Part shown: piece after piece, positions 1-11,052 of the stretch
How the letters are laid out: every line of letters begins with the position of its first letter
Position numbering within the stretch: position 1 is the stretch's first letter
Assembly (NCBI RefSeq): GCF_000150275.1
Contig: NW_002060943.1
Span: 1,894,013 to 1,958,012, forward strand
Direction: 5' to 3'
DNA length: 64,000 nt
Source of the DNA: Trichoplax adhaerens
Lineage: Eukaryota; Placozoa; Uniplacotomia; Trichoplacea; Trichoplacidae
Notes under the pieces: model-generated
Database searches by the model: none
What the model was told of the DNA's origin: nothing
Seen by the model: the letters and a program-made list of their open reading frames with translations, nothing else
Program-made: the position numbers and the translations under genes

Positions 1-335
1 ATCATAGCGATAGCCGATTTCAATATTTACCATTCGGTTTTGGTCCACGTATGTGTATTGGAAAACGCGTAGCAGAGATGGAAATACATACTTTGTTATC
101 AAAGGTCAGTTTCTTCATACTTGATCTATTCTCTTAAGTATACAGATAATATACATATAGCATAGTAATTCATAATAATTTGGTAATGACTAAAGAACAT
201 TATTAACTTTCTAAAACGCAGCTAATTTTGGAATATGAAATAAAAACCATGAATCCTACCGAAAATACTCTAGTTAACAGGCTCGTCATGGCCGCCAAGG
301 ATAAGATGATAATAGCACTTAATGATTTAAAGTAG
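1..335 (+). CDS. Mitochondrial-clan cytochrome P450, 3' end only (cut by window edge)
   Basis: This is the last part of a P450 gene whose 5' exons lie outside the window. Two exons are visible: 1-104 (reading frame starts at base 3) and 222-335, joined by a GT...AG intron at 105-221 and ending in TAG at 333-335. The first exon encodes the haem-binding loop [12 protein letters not shown], whose cysteine is the axial thiolate ligand of the haem iron. The last exon encodes the C-terminal strand region. Both exons match the last two exons of the gene at 2501-5482 in length, phase and most residues, so this is the upstream member of a tandem array. By analogy it should be a mitochondrial monooxygenase receiving electrons from an adrenodoxin-type ferredoxin. 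The substrate cannot be told. Confidence 0.88.
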
Positions 336-2500
336 ATATTATGCTACGCTTGTTTTTATGATATATGTTAAATACTCGTACTCACTACTTGACAAGATTT
401 CATCTTCTCGGATATTTTAATAGAAAAATTTAATACAATACTACTACATTTCAATGAATATTTTTGGAAGGCTAAGATAAACGTAAAAATAAACTAGCGA
501 GTAGATTAATGCTTAAATGTTGTAGTGCCTTTCAAAGAGCAAATGTTATCAACTGCAGCTTACATTTATTAAATTCGGCTAATGCCAGACCTGAGGCCTT
601 TCCAATTTAAATTGTTTATCAAAATGAATAAAATGATACCGATATTTCCAGCTATCGACTTAGAGTATTTCTAATGCCGATATTGACATGCATTCCAGAA
701 TCTACAGTATAAATACCCGTATATTGTACAAGAGCAGATATAGAATACACCATATTTGGAGCAGAGATCTGCAATTTGTCATTTGTTGTCTGGTTTGGAA
801 TATGAATTCAGAGTAACATGAGGAAAGAGAATCTACTGTAAAAGATTATCTTGACATTCTATGAATATGATAACTGTAATAAATATGGGTTATAGTCGAG
901 TGAAACATACTAGAGTAACTATAGTCGCGATAGAACTAGAGCTAGAACTTTTAACATCAGATTTGAAGCAAGACTTGCAAGAGAAATTTCCCTTAAGAAA
1001 TCGCTGGTAGAGTAATCATAGTAAAACATTGTATACTAAGGATTTCAATGGACTACTTTTGAAAATATCGATTACGGAATTGGGAGTGGACGAGAACCTG
1101 AGAAATTGGAAAACCTACGATAGCATGGTATACCATTGCAGCCATACTGAAGTCACCAGCGAAATAGTCGATCTACGTATTTTCAGCTGACTAATTCAAT
1201 CACTTACCGGTTTAGGGGATAGTATTTGTTCAGAGCTGTACTGCCTACTGTATTCTACCGGTATAGAAAAGCCTTCCGTTTTTATATTCGTATTTTATTT
1301 ATTTATTAATGATCATCATTGTAGCAATTACTGTTCCATGAATAAGAAAGAATACTCGAGGTAGAGCTTATGTCAACAATAGCTGGAGGTTCTGCAATGT
1401 TGTGTTTACATAAATGTACAAGTTTGATTATCTTAACAAATTCGTGGATAACTAATACATGAGAATTTTATAGATATTTCTTAACTACTGTTTAGGTTAC
1501 TCTAGATTACCGAGAGTAAACCATATTATAACTGCCAGCCTACTGACATAGACACGTATCTTTGTTGGAAAGGAAGCAGTAGAAAGATCAAACATAGATT
1601 ACTACTATTTATCTATCGATTATTTCAGCAAGGCAATAGATCACTCACATCATTCTAGTTAACAACATGTACCAATCTATCGCGATTGTTTATTTTAGAA
1701 TAAAGATAGACATACGAGTAAGCCAACGGCTACCATCCTCGATCTACAGCACAGTATTGTATGTGGGCTGATCCATGTTAATAAGCACAAAGAACTTTGC
1801 CATCCATTAGCCTATTAATGCAATCGATTAAAAATGCATCGATCGATCGTTAGGCCAACTTGAAAAGCTGCCAATATTATCCCTATCGAGTTGCATTCTA
1901 CTTGCATACGATAGGCATTTCTTATCCACAATATCCTCAACTAAAAGGCGCTTGTTTAGCCGTTTGTTTATTCTAATTTCTCCAAATTATGATTTAGCCT
2001 TGCCTTGTTTCCCAGTAATTCTTGTTGATTTACGCAATCGCAGTCTTATTATAAAATGGATTTCAGAATGTAAAAAACAAGAGATGTGGATGATTGCTTT
2101 CCTATCAAGATTGCATCATCGACGTAAGCGATCCTATATAAAGGTGTGCAAATTATTGTTACTGAGGAGTGGCTAGCTGATCGAGTCGAGTGCAGCTCAA
2201 GATACTGCATTACCCAAACACAAAATTATTACACCTCTCATCTATCAATCTTGCGGTGCTAACGGATATCCTGTAGGTCTTTTAGATACTTGATGAACGT
2301 CATTTTAAAAGAAAGCATAAATCATGGCCTCCCACTAATCTTAAATTAATCGTTTATACTATACAAATTAGTATTGTCTAGTATCAAGAGTAATTGATAA
2401 AAGAGCTTTAAAAATATTTTCTACTAGTTTATCAATTGACGACTGAATTGATTGTCGAGCTTTGGCTGCCCTTTGAAATTGGAAACTACCTGCATAAATC
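336..2500. other. Spacer between first and second P450 genes
   Basis: AT-rich DNA with no supported gene. It must hold the 3' end of the upstream P450 transcript and the promoter of the next gene. The only regulatory hint is a TATA-like motif (see 2135-2143). An open frame at 1952-2176 lacks an ATG start and has no recognisable domain. Confidence 0.5.
2135..2143 (+). promoter_or_regulatory. Possible TATA box of the intact P450 gene
   Basis: The string TATATAAAG lies about 360 bases before the P450 start codon at 2501. The match to a TATA box is good. In AT-rich DNA such matches arise often by chance, and the distance would require a long 5' leader or a leader intron. Confidence 0.25.
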
Positions 2501-5482
2501 ATGGCATACGCTATCACCGTTTTGAAGCATCATCGAGTGATTGCAGCATGCAACCCAAGTAGCTCATTACCATTTTTGTCGCTGAGATATTCCACCACCA
2601 ATGCTAATCCAGTAGAAGATCACGTAGAAATGGCCAATGCAAAGCCTATGGATCAGATTCCTGGACCCAAAGGATTACCAATCATTGGTACACTGCTAGA
2701 GTACGCTAAAAATGATGGTTGGGGATTCAAAAATTTATTTACCATGACCGAGAGGAGAAAGCAGAAATATGGCCCAATCTATAAAGAAAAAATGGGAAAT
2801 TTTACAATTATCGTTGTCTCCGACGCTGATGATGCACAAAAAGTCCTACGTGCAGAAGGTAAATATCCAAATAGGAGTCCAATCGTGCCATTGATCGAGT
2901 ACAGAAAGAAACGCAACTTACCCATGGGCGTCATGCTTTCGTAAGTAGTCTTAACCAATATTCTTCACTGCGATACTACTAAGAAGATTTTAAGAGCCTC
3001 AACACTTTACTTTAATGATCAGTATTACTCTATTAAAGTAACTCAATGATGACAAAATGCTTACCAGTTCTTCACATTTGCTGCTAACACCCAATACAGT
3101 AATGTAAATAGAAACGGTTTAACATCTATGCATTGCCACATAGAATTCAGCTTTAATTTTATGTTAATCGTAGTGTATAGGCTTGAAATCGCCACCATTT
3201 TGCACAACCATCTAAGGTTACATCAGAATAGTTACCTTTGCTAAATGTAGCTCCAATCATCTATTTTTAATCAATATCAACATCTGCGTCTTCATAGCTA
3301 GCCAACTTGAATAACACCACTTTACCTATAATATACAATTTAGCAAAGATGAAGAGTGGAAAAAATTTCGCACTGTGATGGATAAGAAAATGATGAGACC
3401 ACACGAAGTCTCATGCTATGCTGATAGAATCAACGATGTCGGTGATGATCTCCTACAACGTCTTAAGCGTTGCCGCAGAGATGATGGAATTATACCTGAT
3501 ATCGAGAAAGAAGTTACTAAATATGCAGCAGAGTGTAAGTAATATTAATTGCGAATGACAACAGCGATAACTATCATTATCTAATCTTATCAAGCAACCG
3601 TTATATAAAATGATAGGAAAAGAAATAGTAGATGTAAATTAATAGAAGAATTTTAACCTCCTGTACTAATTTTAATTGTAACTATGCAAACAGCCATTGC
3701 AACGGTCTTATTCGAAAAACGTCTGGGAATGTTCAACGAACCAATCGATCCTAAAGTTGAAGATTTCTACGAGTCTATCACTAAACTTTTGCTAGCTACC
3801 AACGAATTAACGGCCGTTCCCCCTTTTATCTTCAAGTATATCTTTACTAAGAATTGGAAAAAACTTGTTAAATGGTCAGATAAAGCTTTTCAATTTGCTG
3901 ATGATATCGTAGAGGAGAAAAGGAAAGGACTTGAAAAGAAGATAGCAAGTGCTGATGACATAACTCGATCAGGCGATAGAATTGATTTCCTTAGTTATGT
4001 TATAGCTACGGGTAAATTAAATCGAAGTGAGGCAAACGTGGCCATGATAGAGTTACTCTTTGCTGGAATGGACACGGTAAGGCATAGTAAAATAAATGAT
4101 ATACGCATATGTGTTAAATGTTTTAAACAGTAATTAAACGAAGGTACTTTTTAATGCCACAATATGTAGAGTTTACGATAATTATAAAGCATATAAGCTA
4201 ATAAATCGAAAAAAAATCAACCCAAAAAGCACCTACATAAGTAGTATGTTATATCAGTCACACAATATCTGGCTTATATATTCTTATAAGACACCTTGTC
4301 AGTATTGAAATTTTTTATGACTCATAGAACATTCTTTTACCAAGAAAACTATTAAATCGATGTTAAATCAATCAATCTCCATTCTAATAGACCCTAGTTA
4401 TAATTATGACTGAAACGTGTTTATCCTTTAGGCAACCTCAACGATTTTGTGGACCCTGTACAATCTCGGTAAAAACCCTCAAGTCCAAGATAAATTAAGG
4501 AATGAAGTTCGTAGCGTTATGAAAGATTGTAGAGAACCAGATGCAAACTTATTAGAGAAGATGCCATACTTGCGTTCATGCGTGAGGGAAACTTTGAGGT
4601 TAGTATTTACTAAACAGAGCAAATGTAATTCAGTATCTTACAGATGTAATAGACTACCACAATTGCTGAATTTGATGCTAGATTTAAATCAGCGATAGAA
4701 CACATTTAAATTACAGTGATCTAAATTTTGATATGGTAAATTAAAATTTTTTAAAATGAACTTAATAAGAATTATTATTAAATTATTACAGACTTCAGCC
4801 AATCGTTTTCGCTTTACCAAGAATTACTGATAGAGATCTTGTACTAAGCGGATATAAAGTACCTGCCCAGGTATAATTGATCCTAAATCGATATTCATTA
4901 ACTGATTTTTGATAGGATTAGAAAAATAGGCAAAGTATCCTATATTCGAATACTGTACATGTGTCCAGCCTTCGAAATCTTAGCTACGCAATAGTTTTCG
5001 TGTGATACCGGTACTTGTGGATTTACCTCAATTTGTTTACTTCAAATAGAGTTTTGTCTTGATTGGAAGCTATATTATGGGCAGAGATGAATCAGTTTTC
5101 ACTAATCCGCAGCAGTACATGCCAGAGCGATGGCTAAGAGGCAGCGATCGCCAAGGATATCAAAGCGAGAGTCGGTTTCAATATTTACCATTTGGCTTTG
5201 GTCCGCGAATGTGTCTTGGAAAACGTGTAGCAGAAATGGAAATACAAAGTTTAATGGCAAAGGTTAGTGCTTATGTTTCGAGATCAGTTATAAAGTACAG
5301 TACTTCAACTAGAAAATTTCCACTTTACTTGAGGTAATCCTAATCTGACCAATTTTAAAATAACTCAGTTAATTTTAGACTATGAAATAAAAACGATGAA
5401 TCCCACCGAAAACACTCCTGTTAATAGGTTGCTCATGGCTCCCAAGGATAAGATGCAAATAGCTTTACATGATTTAGTATAA
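2501..5482 (+). CDS. Mitochondrial-clan cytochrome P450 (CYP10/24/27-like), intact, seven exons
   Basis: Exons are 2501-2940, 3344-3534, 3694-4076, 4432-4598, 4792-4870, 5050-5262 and 5369-5482. All junctions are GT...AG, phases are consistent, and the product is 528 aa, usual for the family. Residues 1 to about 45 are basic and Ser-rich with LRYSTT, typical of a mitochondrial presequence, and there is no hydrophobic N-terminal anchor. The Pro-rich hinge IPGPKGLPIIG is at 53-63, the C-helix WKKFR near 152, the I-helix oxygen-activation motif AGMDT at 334-338, the K-helix ExxR (ETLR) at 391-394, PERW at 445-448 and the haem loop [10 protein letters not shown] at 468-477 with ligand Cys475. The protein should be a haem monooxygenase of the inner mitochondrial membrane fed by ferredoxin. 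Mitochondrial-clan members elsewhere act on sterols, secosteroids or xenobiotics. The substrate here is unknown. Confidence 0.93.
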
Positions 5483-6234
5483 GCTAATTAGTCTATCCTA
5501 CGAATTCGATTATAGTATTAGACATGTAAGAAATGCTTTGAATATCTGATATAGTAAAAAATAATATCCTTTTCCTTCTTTCATATACAATTAGCGCTCA
5601 GATAAATTGGAGAGAAAAATATCTTCAAAATATTAATGCTCAAAAGTTGATAATTTCCAAAAGTGCAAAAGCAGCTGGTTCTACTGTACTGGTTATAGAT
5701 TGGTTCTATTAGATAGAGAATTTAAAAATAAGCTAATAAACTATCAAAATTATATTCTAAAGTGCATTTATATTTTAAATTAGGATAGCAAATAAAATGA
5801 TGAAAATAATTAATATCTGCATTTGGTTTAATCTATATTAATTTATTGTCTTCCTGTGCCGGAAGTCTATTACAAAATTTCAGAGTTCCAAATCGTGATT
5901 GAACAATTTCATAGGTATTTATATTTGAACTATATTATTCGATTCAAGATCTTTCAAACCCTAACTTAGATCCTATTTTCCACTAGAACGACAAGCGTAA
6001 GAGTAAATGATAACTTAGATTAAGCTGATCCTACGATTTGATATTGCATGAAAAGCGTACGGTATAAAAACCGTAAACCGGTAGTCACATACTTATCCTT
6101 CAAGTATATATTACCTAGATAAAAGCTTTAGACTTTCAACTACTGTCACAACAGAAGACTCTCACCTTATTCTCACTCATTTGCACTATGTAAATAAATA
6201 AATATTAATTTTGCAATTTGTGGATCACTGTATT

Positions 6235-6490
6235 TCCGCTGCGATCAATGCCCGAATAAATGATTCATTTATACGAATTTTCTATAACTTTCCATAGTGA
6301 TCAATCCTGAGCTGGACTACTACCCAAATATATATTTCAATTTTTATGAAAAATTTCTCGTTATCGTCAACCTCAAACTTGGCTAATGCCCAATAAATAT
6401 TTCAGTCTTCTAAATTTACCGCGATCATTCGTTAAACTCAGTCCTGAACGTTAGCAATGCTTGGATAAATATTTCAATCTCAAGCATGTT
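6235..6490. repeat. Degenerate tandem repeat, about 70-bp unit
   Basis: Four spaced copies of a block resembling AATGCCCAATAAATATTTCA occur at about 6248, 6320, 6387 and 6456. Each is preceded by a shared segment like CAATCCTGAGCTGG or CAGTCCTGAACG. The copies are diverged, so the array is old. Confidence 0.55.
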
Positions 6491-7139
6491 TACATTCATT
6501 TCTATCATCATAAGCGGTAAAATGAAAGCGAATGAAATAATTCAGCTATTGCAAAAGAGTACTTAAGATGTTAACAAAACTTCTGAAATTACTCATAAAT
6601 TTATACTACTTCGATAGCCTGATATGAGTTAAAAGGTATACGTGGCTAGTTTTGTATTACTTTAAGTACCTTGAACATTGTTTGTCTACAGCTAGCTGGA
6701 GACTGTTATGTCTCCCGTTTGGACAGAATGAGGTAATAAATCCTATTGCACAACTACATTAATGAATCGAATGATACAAGCTTCTAAAGGTTCCTTAGCC
6801 TAAAGGATGTCTCGTAGCGACGACGTACTACGCTAAGCATATTTACTTAGCTTAGTCCCGTAATTAAATCAAGATATATCTATCATATACTATACAACCA
6901 GTCTTTATTGCAGTTTACATTGTTACAGTATTGAATCATATGGAGCTTATTTATCTGTTGTACCATGAAATTGAGGTCAGATTTGACACAAACTCAGGGT
7001 CAAATAGAATTTTTCAGTAGCAACATTGATAAATTTTCAAAATTTTTCATTACTTCGCAAAAATAATCGATAGAACGACTTCTACTTTTCTCGATCAAAC
7101 TAGTTAGTGGGCACAATAAACAAGGTAGAAAGCAACTTC

Positions 7140-7815
7140 TAAGATTAAACATTACTTAAGAAATTTATAAGCTATACATTTACAAGCCATAGTCGAAATT
7201 AGACTTCGCGGTAGAAATTTGTTTGCTATACATTTTATATACTTTCGCCAAGCAATTATTGAAATTACCGAAGAAATTTGCATGCTATATACCCCTTTAT
7301 ATACTTTAGCCAAGGCAATTGTTAAAATTACTGAAGAAATTTGTTTGCTATATGCATCTTTATATACTTTAGCCAATGCGATTGTTGAAATTGCTGAAGA
7401 AATTTGTATGCCATGTTCATCTTTATATGCCGTATTTTAGCCAAAGCAATTGCTGAAATTCGATTTCGCTGAAGAAGCTTGTATGCTATACATTTTATAT
7501 ACTTTAACCGATGTAATTATTAAACTACGAAAGAGGTTTATATGATCTACATATTCATCTTTATTTACGTACTTTAGCCAATGCAATTGTTGAAAACTTA
7601 AAATTAGACATTTGCACCATAGCTTTGTACTATAGCTGTTCCGTCCTGTGCATGTCCGTCTAGAACAATTTGCTGAAATTAGACATTACTAAAGAAGTCT
7701 GTATGCTATACATCTTTGTATACTTTAGCCAGAAAAACTGTTGAAATTAGACATTACTGGAGAAATTTGTGCGCTATATATCTTGATACACTTTCGTCAG
7801 AGCAATTTTTGAAAG
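7140..7815. repeat. Degenerate tandem repeat, about 63-bp unit
   Basis: The unit is built around GAAATTTGTATGCTATAC, then TTTATATACTTTAGCCAA, then GCAATTGTTGAAATTA. The GAAATTT anchor recurs at 7213, 7273, 7336 and 7399 (spacing 60, 63, 63), with looser copies up to about 7800. It lies just upstream of the broken P450 gene, so it overlaps that gene's likely promoter region. Confidence 0.75.
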
Positions 7816-7987
7816 GCATGATCAATCGTTAGCTTCTAGTAATCTTTAATTTTCTATTCTACTATGTACTATTGATAAATGATCATTACCAAGACCTGTC
7901 TTAAGCGTTTCTAACGATGATATAAATGATTTGTCTGAATTGATTACAGTTTCCGTCGAGCCTAAATTGAAATCATCAATCCAAATG

Positions 7988-10900
7988 ATGTCCTATGCTA
8001 CAACAATTTGGAAGCATCATCAAGTGGTTGCTGCATGTATTCCGAGAATCTCCTTACCTATCCTATCACTGAGATATTCATCAACGAATGTAAATCCTGT
8101 TGGAAATGACTTAGAAATGGCTAATGCAAAGCCTATGGATCAGATCCCAGGGCCGAAAGGATTACCAATCATTGGTACACTGCTAGATTATGTCAGAAAT
8201 GATGGCTGGGGATTCAAGAATTTATTTGCTATAACCGAAGAAAGAAGACAGCAGTATGGACCAATTTATAAAGAGAAAATGGGACATTATTCTATTGTCT
8301 ATGTTTCCACAGTGGAAGATGCAGAGAAGGTACTACGTGCGGAAGGCAAATATCCAGATAGAAATCCTATTATACCACTAGTGGAGTACAGGAAGAAGCG
8401 CAACCTGTCCATGGGGGTTATACTTTCGTAAGTTGTTTTTGAATGATATTTTAAATAGTTATGCGAACCAGTTTAAGTGTTTTGGATACAAATATTATTT
8501 TATTCGAGAATCATTTTAGATCACTCCATTGCTGTAGTTGGCATTTTTATTCTGTACATCATAAGCTCATTGGTGATAAAATGCCTGTTACTACTGTATA
8601 AGAAAGAATAGTGGCCAATAGTAGCCTCAACATCTACCGTCTATGCATTGCTAACAGGATAAAAATAATATTATGATTCTTTGATCTTATCATTTTCTGT
8701 TTTATTAATACATATGCATCAAGTGTCAAAATTGCAACGATGACATATTGCAGAATATGACATCATAACTGAATCTACATTTATTTATGAGATAGATTCA
8801 TGAACAATGTTGAATGCAAGTAATATTGCCACTTTACTTTCTATCTTAATTTAGCAAAGATGAAGAATGGAAAAAATTTCGTAGTGTTATGGATAAGAAG
8901 ATGATGAGACCAAGAGAAATAGCATACTATTCTGACAGAATTAATGATCTTTCCAATGATTTCATTTAACGCCTTAAACGACTCCGCGGAAATAATGGCA
9001 TCGTACTCGATATCGAGAAAGAAATTAACAAGTATACGGCAGAATGTGAGATGATTAGTTCTTCCATTCCATATATATAATTAATCATTATAAAAATGAT
9101 CTTATCTAGTATCTTATATATAAATACTACACATAAAAAAACTATCAATAGAGCTAAACACTATTATGCAGAATTTATTTTTATTTCTATTTCCATAATT
9201 ACAGCCGTTGCAGGTATTTTGCTTGAAAAACGTCTGGGAATGTTTAAAGAGCCAATTGAGCCCAAAGTCGAAGAATTCTATCAGTCTGTTACCAAAATAT
9301 TAGAAGCTACCAGCGATTTATTGACAGTTCCCGTCTTCGTTTTCAAGTATATCTTCAATAAAAATTGGAAAAAACTGGTTAAATGGTCCGATTTGGCTTT
9401 CCAATTTGCTGACGATATTATAGAAGAGAAACGAGAGCAACTTGAAAAGAAGATAACCAGCAGCGGATGACATAGCCCGATCAGGCAGTGGAGTTGATTT
9501 TCTTAGCTATGTGATCGCAACAGGCAAACTAAATCGAAGTGAAGCCAATGTGGTCATGATAGAGTTACTCCTTACTGGAATAGACACGGTAAAACGAAAT
9601 GAAATCAAAATAATGAATCACTTTAACTTGCTAAAGTACAATAATATTGTTAAATACTTTCTATTGTAATGTACCTTAATGGACGATAAGGTATTCTAAA
9701 TGCTCCCTAATTTCGAGTTTAGATTGATTTTGACTTTAGAATAAAATTGAATGGAACTCAAATACAACGATACTAGTAACCTGTTCCAGAAACAGGACAT
9801 TGCTTATGGCATATACGCGTATTTCAACGAAATACCAACATAGCATAATATAGCTAATTTATTTGCTAACCTACAAGCAGTTCAACATCGAATAGATGAA
9901 TAAATCGGGATCTATAGCCATAATTAATTGTCTTTGTATTCCCCTGATAGTCGTTGATTTGTTATTCTATTCAACAGAACCTAGCTGTATTTATTGGAAA
10001 ATTCATATCCTTACATTTTCTCTAGGGAGCCAATACTCTTTTATGGATGCTGTATGATATCGGTAAAAATCCACGTGTGCAAAATAGATTACGCGATGAA
10101 ATTAGACGCGTTATGAAAGATTCCAAAGAACCCAATCTAGATTTATTTCAAAAGATGCCATACTTACGTGCATGCCTGCAAGAAACATTAAGGTTAGTGT
10201 ATAATCAACTAGAAAACATTAATATCCTTCATGAATAACGATAGTAAAGTATTTACATCTTCTAATATTAAAATTTATAAATTTTTATCTTCGAGTGGAG
10301 ATGACAAGATAAATTTTTATTTCTTTTAATGAAGATGGTAGCAAAATCTGAGATTCTTTGCTATAAGTTAAGAACAATTTTAATCATTATAGAATTCATC
10401 CAATTTCCGTTGCCTTACCACGAATCATTAATGAAGATCTTGTACTTAGTGGATATAAAGTGCCAGCTAAGGTATATCGGTATATTCATTAGTTGAGTAT
10501 ATAATTAGGCAAATAGAGCAAAGTATTCTAAATTATAATATTATAAATTAATAGTGTGTCCTTTTTTACGAGTATAGCAATAATTATACTTAGTAAATTA
10601 AATAAATTTGTTATTTTCAAATAGAGTTTCGTCTGGATCGGACATTACTTTATGGCTAGAGATGAATCAGCTTTCACTAATCCAAGTCAATACATGCCAG
10701 AGCGATGGCTAAGAGGCAGTGATCGCCAAGGAAATAAAAGTGAGAGTCGATTTCAATATTTACCATTTGGCTATGGTCCTCGAATGTGTATTGGAAAACG
10801 TATAGCAGAAATGGAAATATATACCTTAATGTCAAAGGTTAGTTCCTATCATCTATACTAAAGTTAGTCTAAATAATCTTTGACAAGACATTATTCTAGC

Positions 10901-11052
10901 TGAAGTTTATTCTAATCAAATCGATTTAAAATACGTAGTTAATTCTAGAATGCGAAATAGAAACAATGAATTCATCCGAAAATACTCCTATAAACAGAAT
11001 GATTCTGGTTCCCAGGGATAAAATGCAGATAGCCTTTCATAATTTAGTGTAA
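7988..11052 (+). pseudogene. Mitochondrial-clan cytochrome P450, probable pseudogene (nonsense codon plus frameshift)
   Basis: Exons 7988-8427, 8855-9045, 9205-9588, 10026-10192, 10393-10471, 10625-10837 and 10939-11052 match the intact neighbour in number, phase and length (440, 191, 384 versus 383, 167, 79, 213, 114). The start at 7988 was chosen by alignment; 7985 is also ATG. The presequence, Pro hinge, WKKFR, ETLR, PERW and haem loop [12 protein letters not shown] are all kept. Two lesions are seen. At 8967-8969 (codon 185) TAA stands where the neighbour has CAA. In exon 3 there is one extra G at about 9465-9466, after which the frame hits TGA within one codon. The I-helix motif reads TGIDT instead of AGMDT. 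Intact splice sites and ORF segments elsewhere point to recent inactivation. An assembly error or a strain-specific null allele is the main alternative. Confidence 0.8.

Larger units (their letters stand above)
5483..7987. other. Spacer between P450 genes, rich in degenerate tandem repeats
   Basis: No gene is supported. Two degenerate tandem arrays occupy much of it (6235-6490 and 7140-7815, listed separately). The open frames at 7152-7376 (minus) and 7219-7440 (plus) lie inside the second array. They stay open only because the repeat period is near a multiple of three. Confidence 0.6.

Noticed and set aside
1952-2176. Open frame of 74 codons before the intact P450
   Set aside because: No ATG start, no domain; it probably lies in the 5' flank of the P450.
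7152-7440. Overlapping frames on both strands
   Set aside because: Both are translations of the 63-bp tandem array and stay open because of its period.
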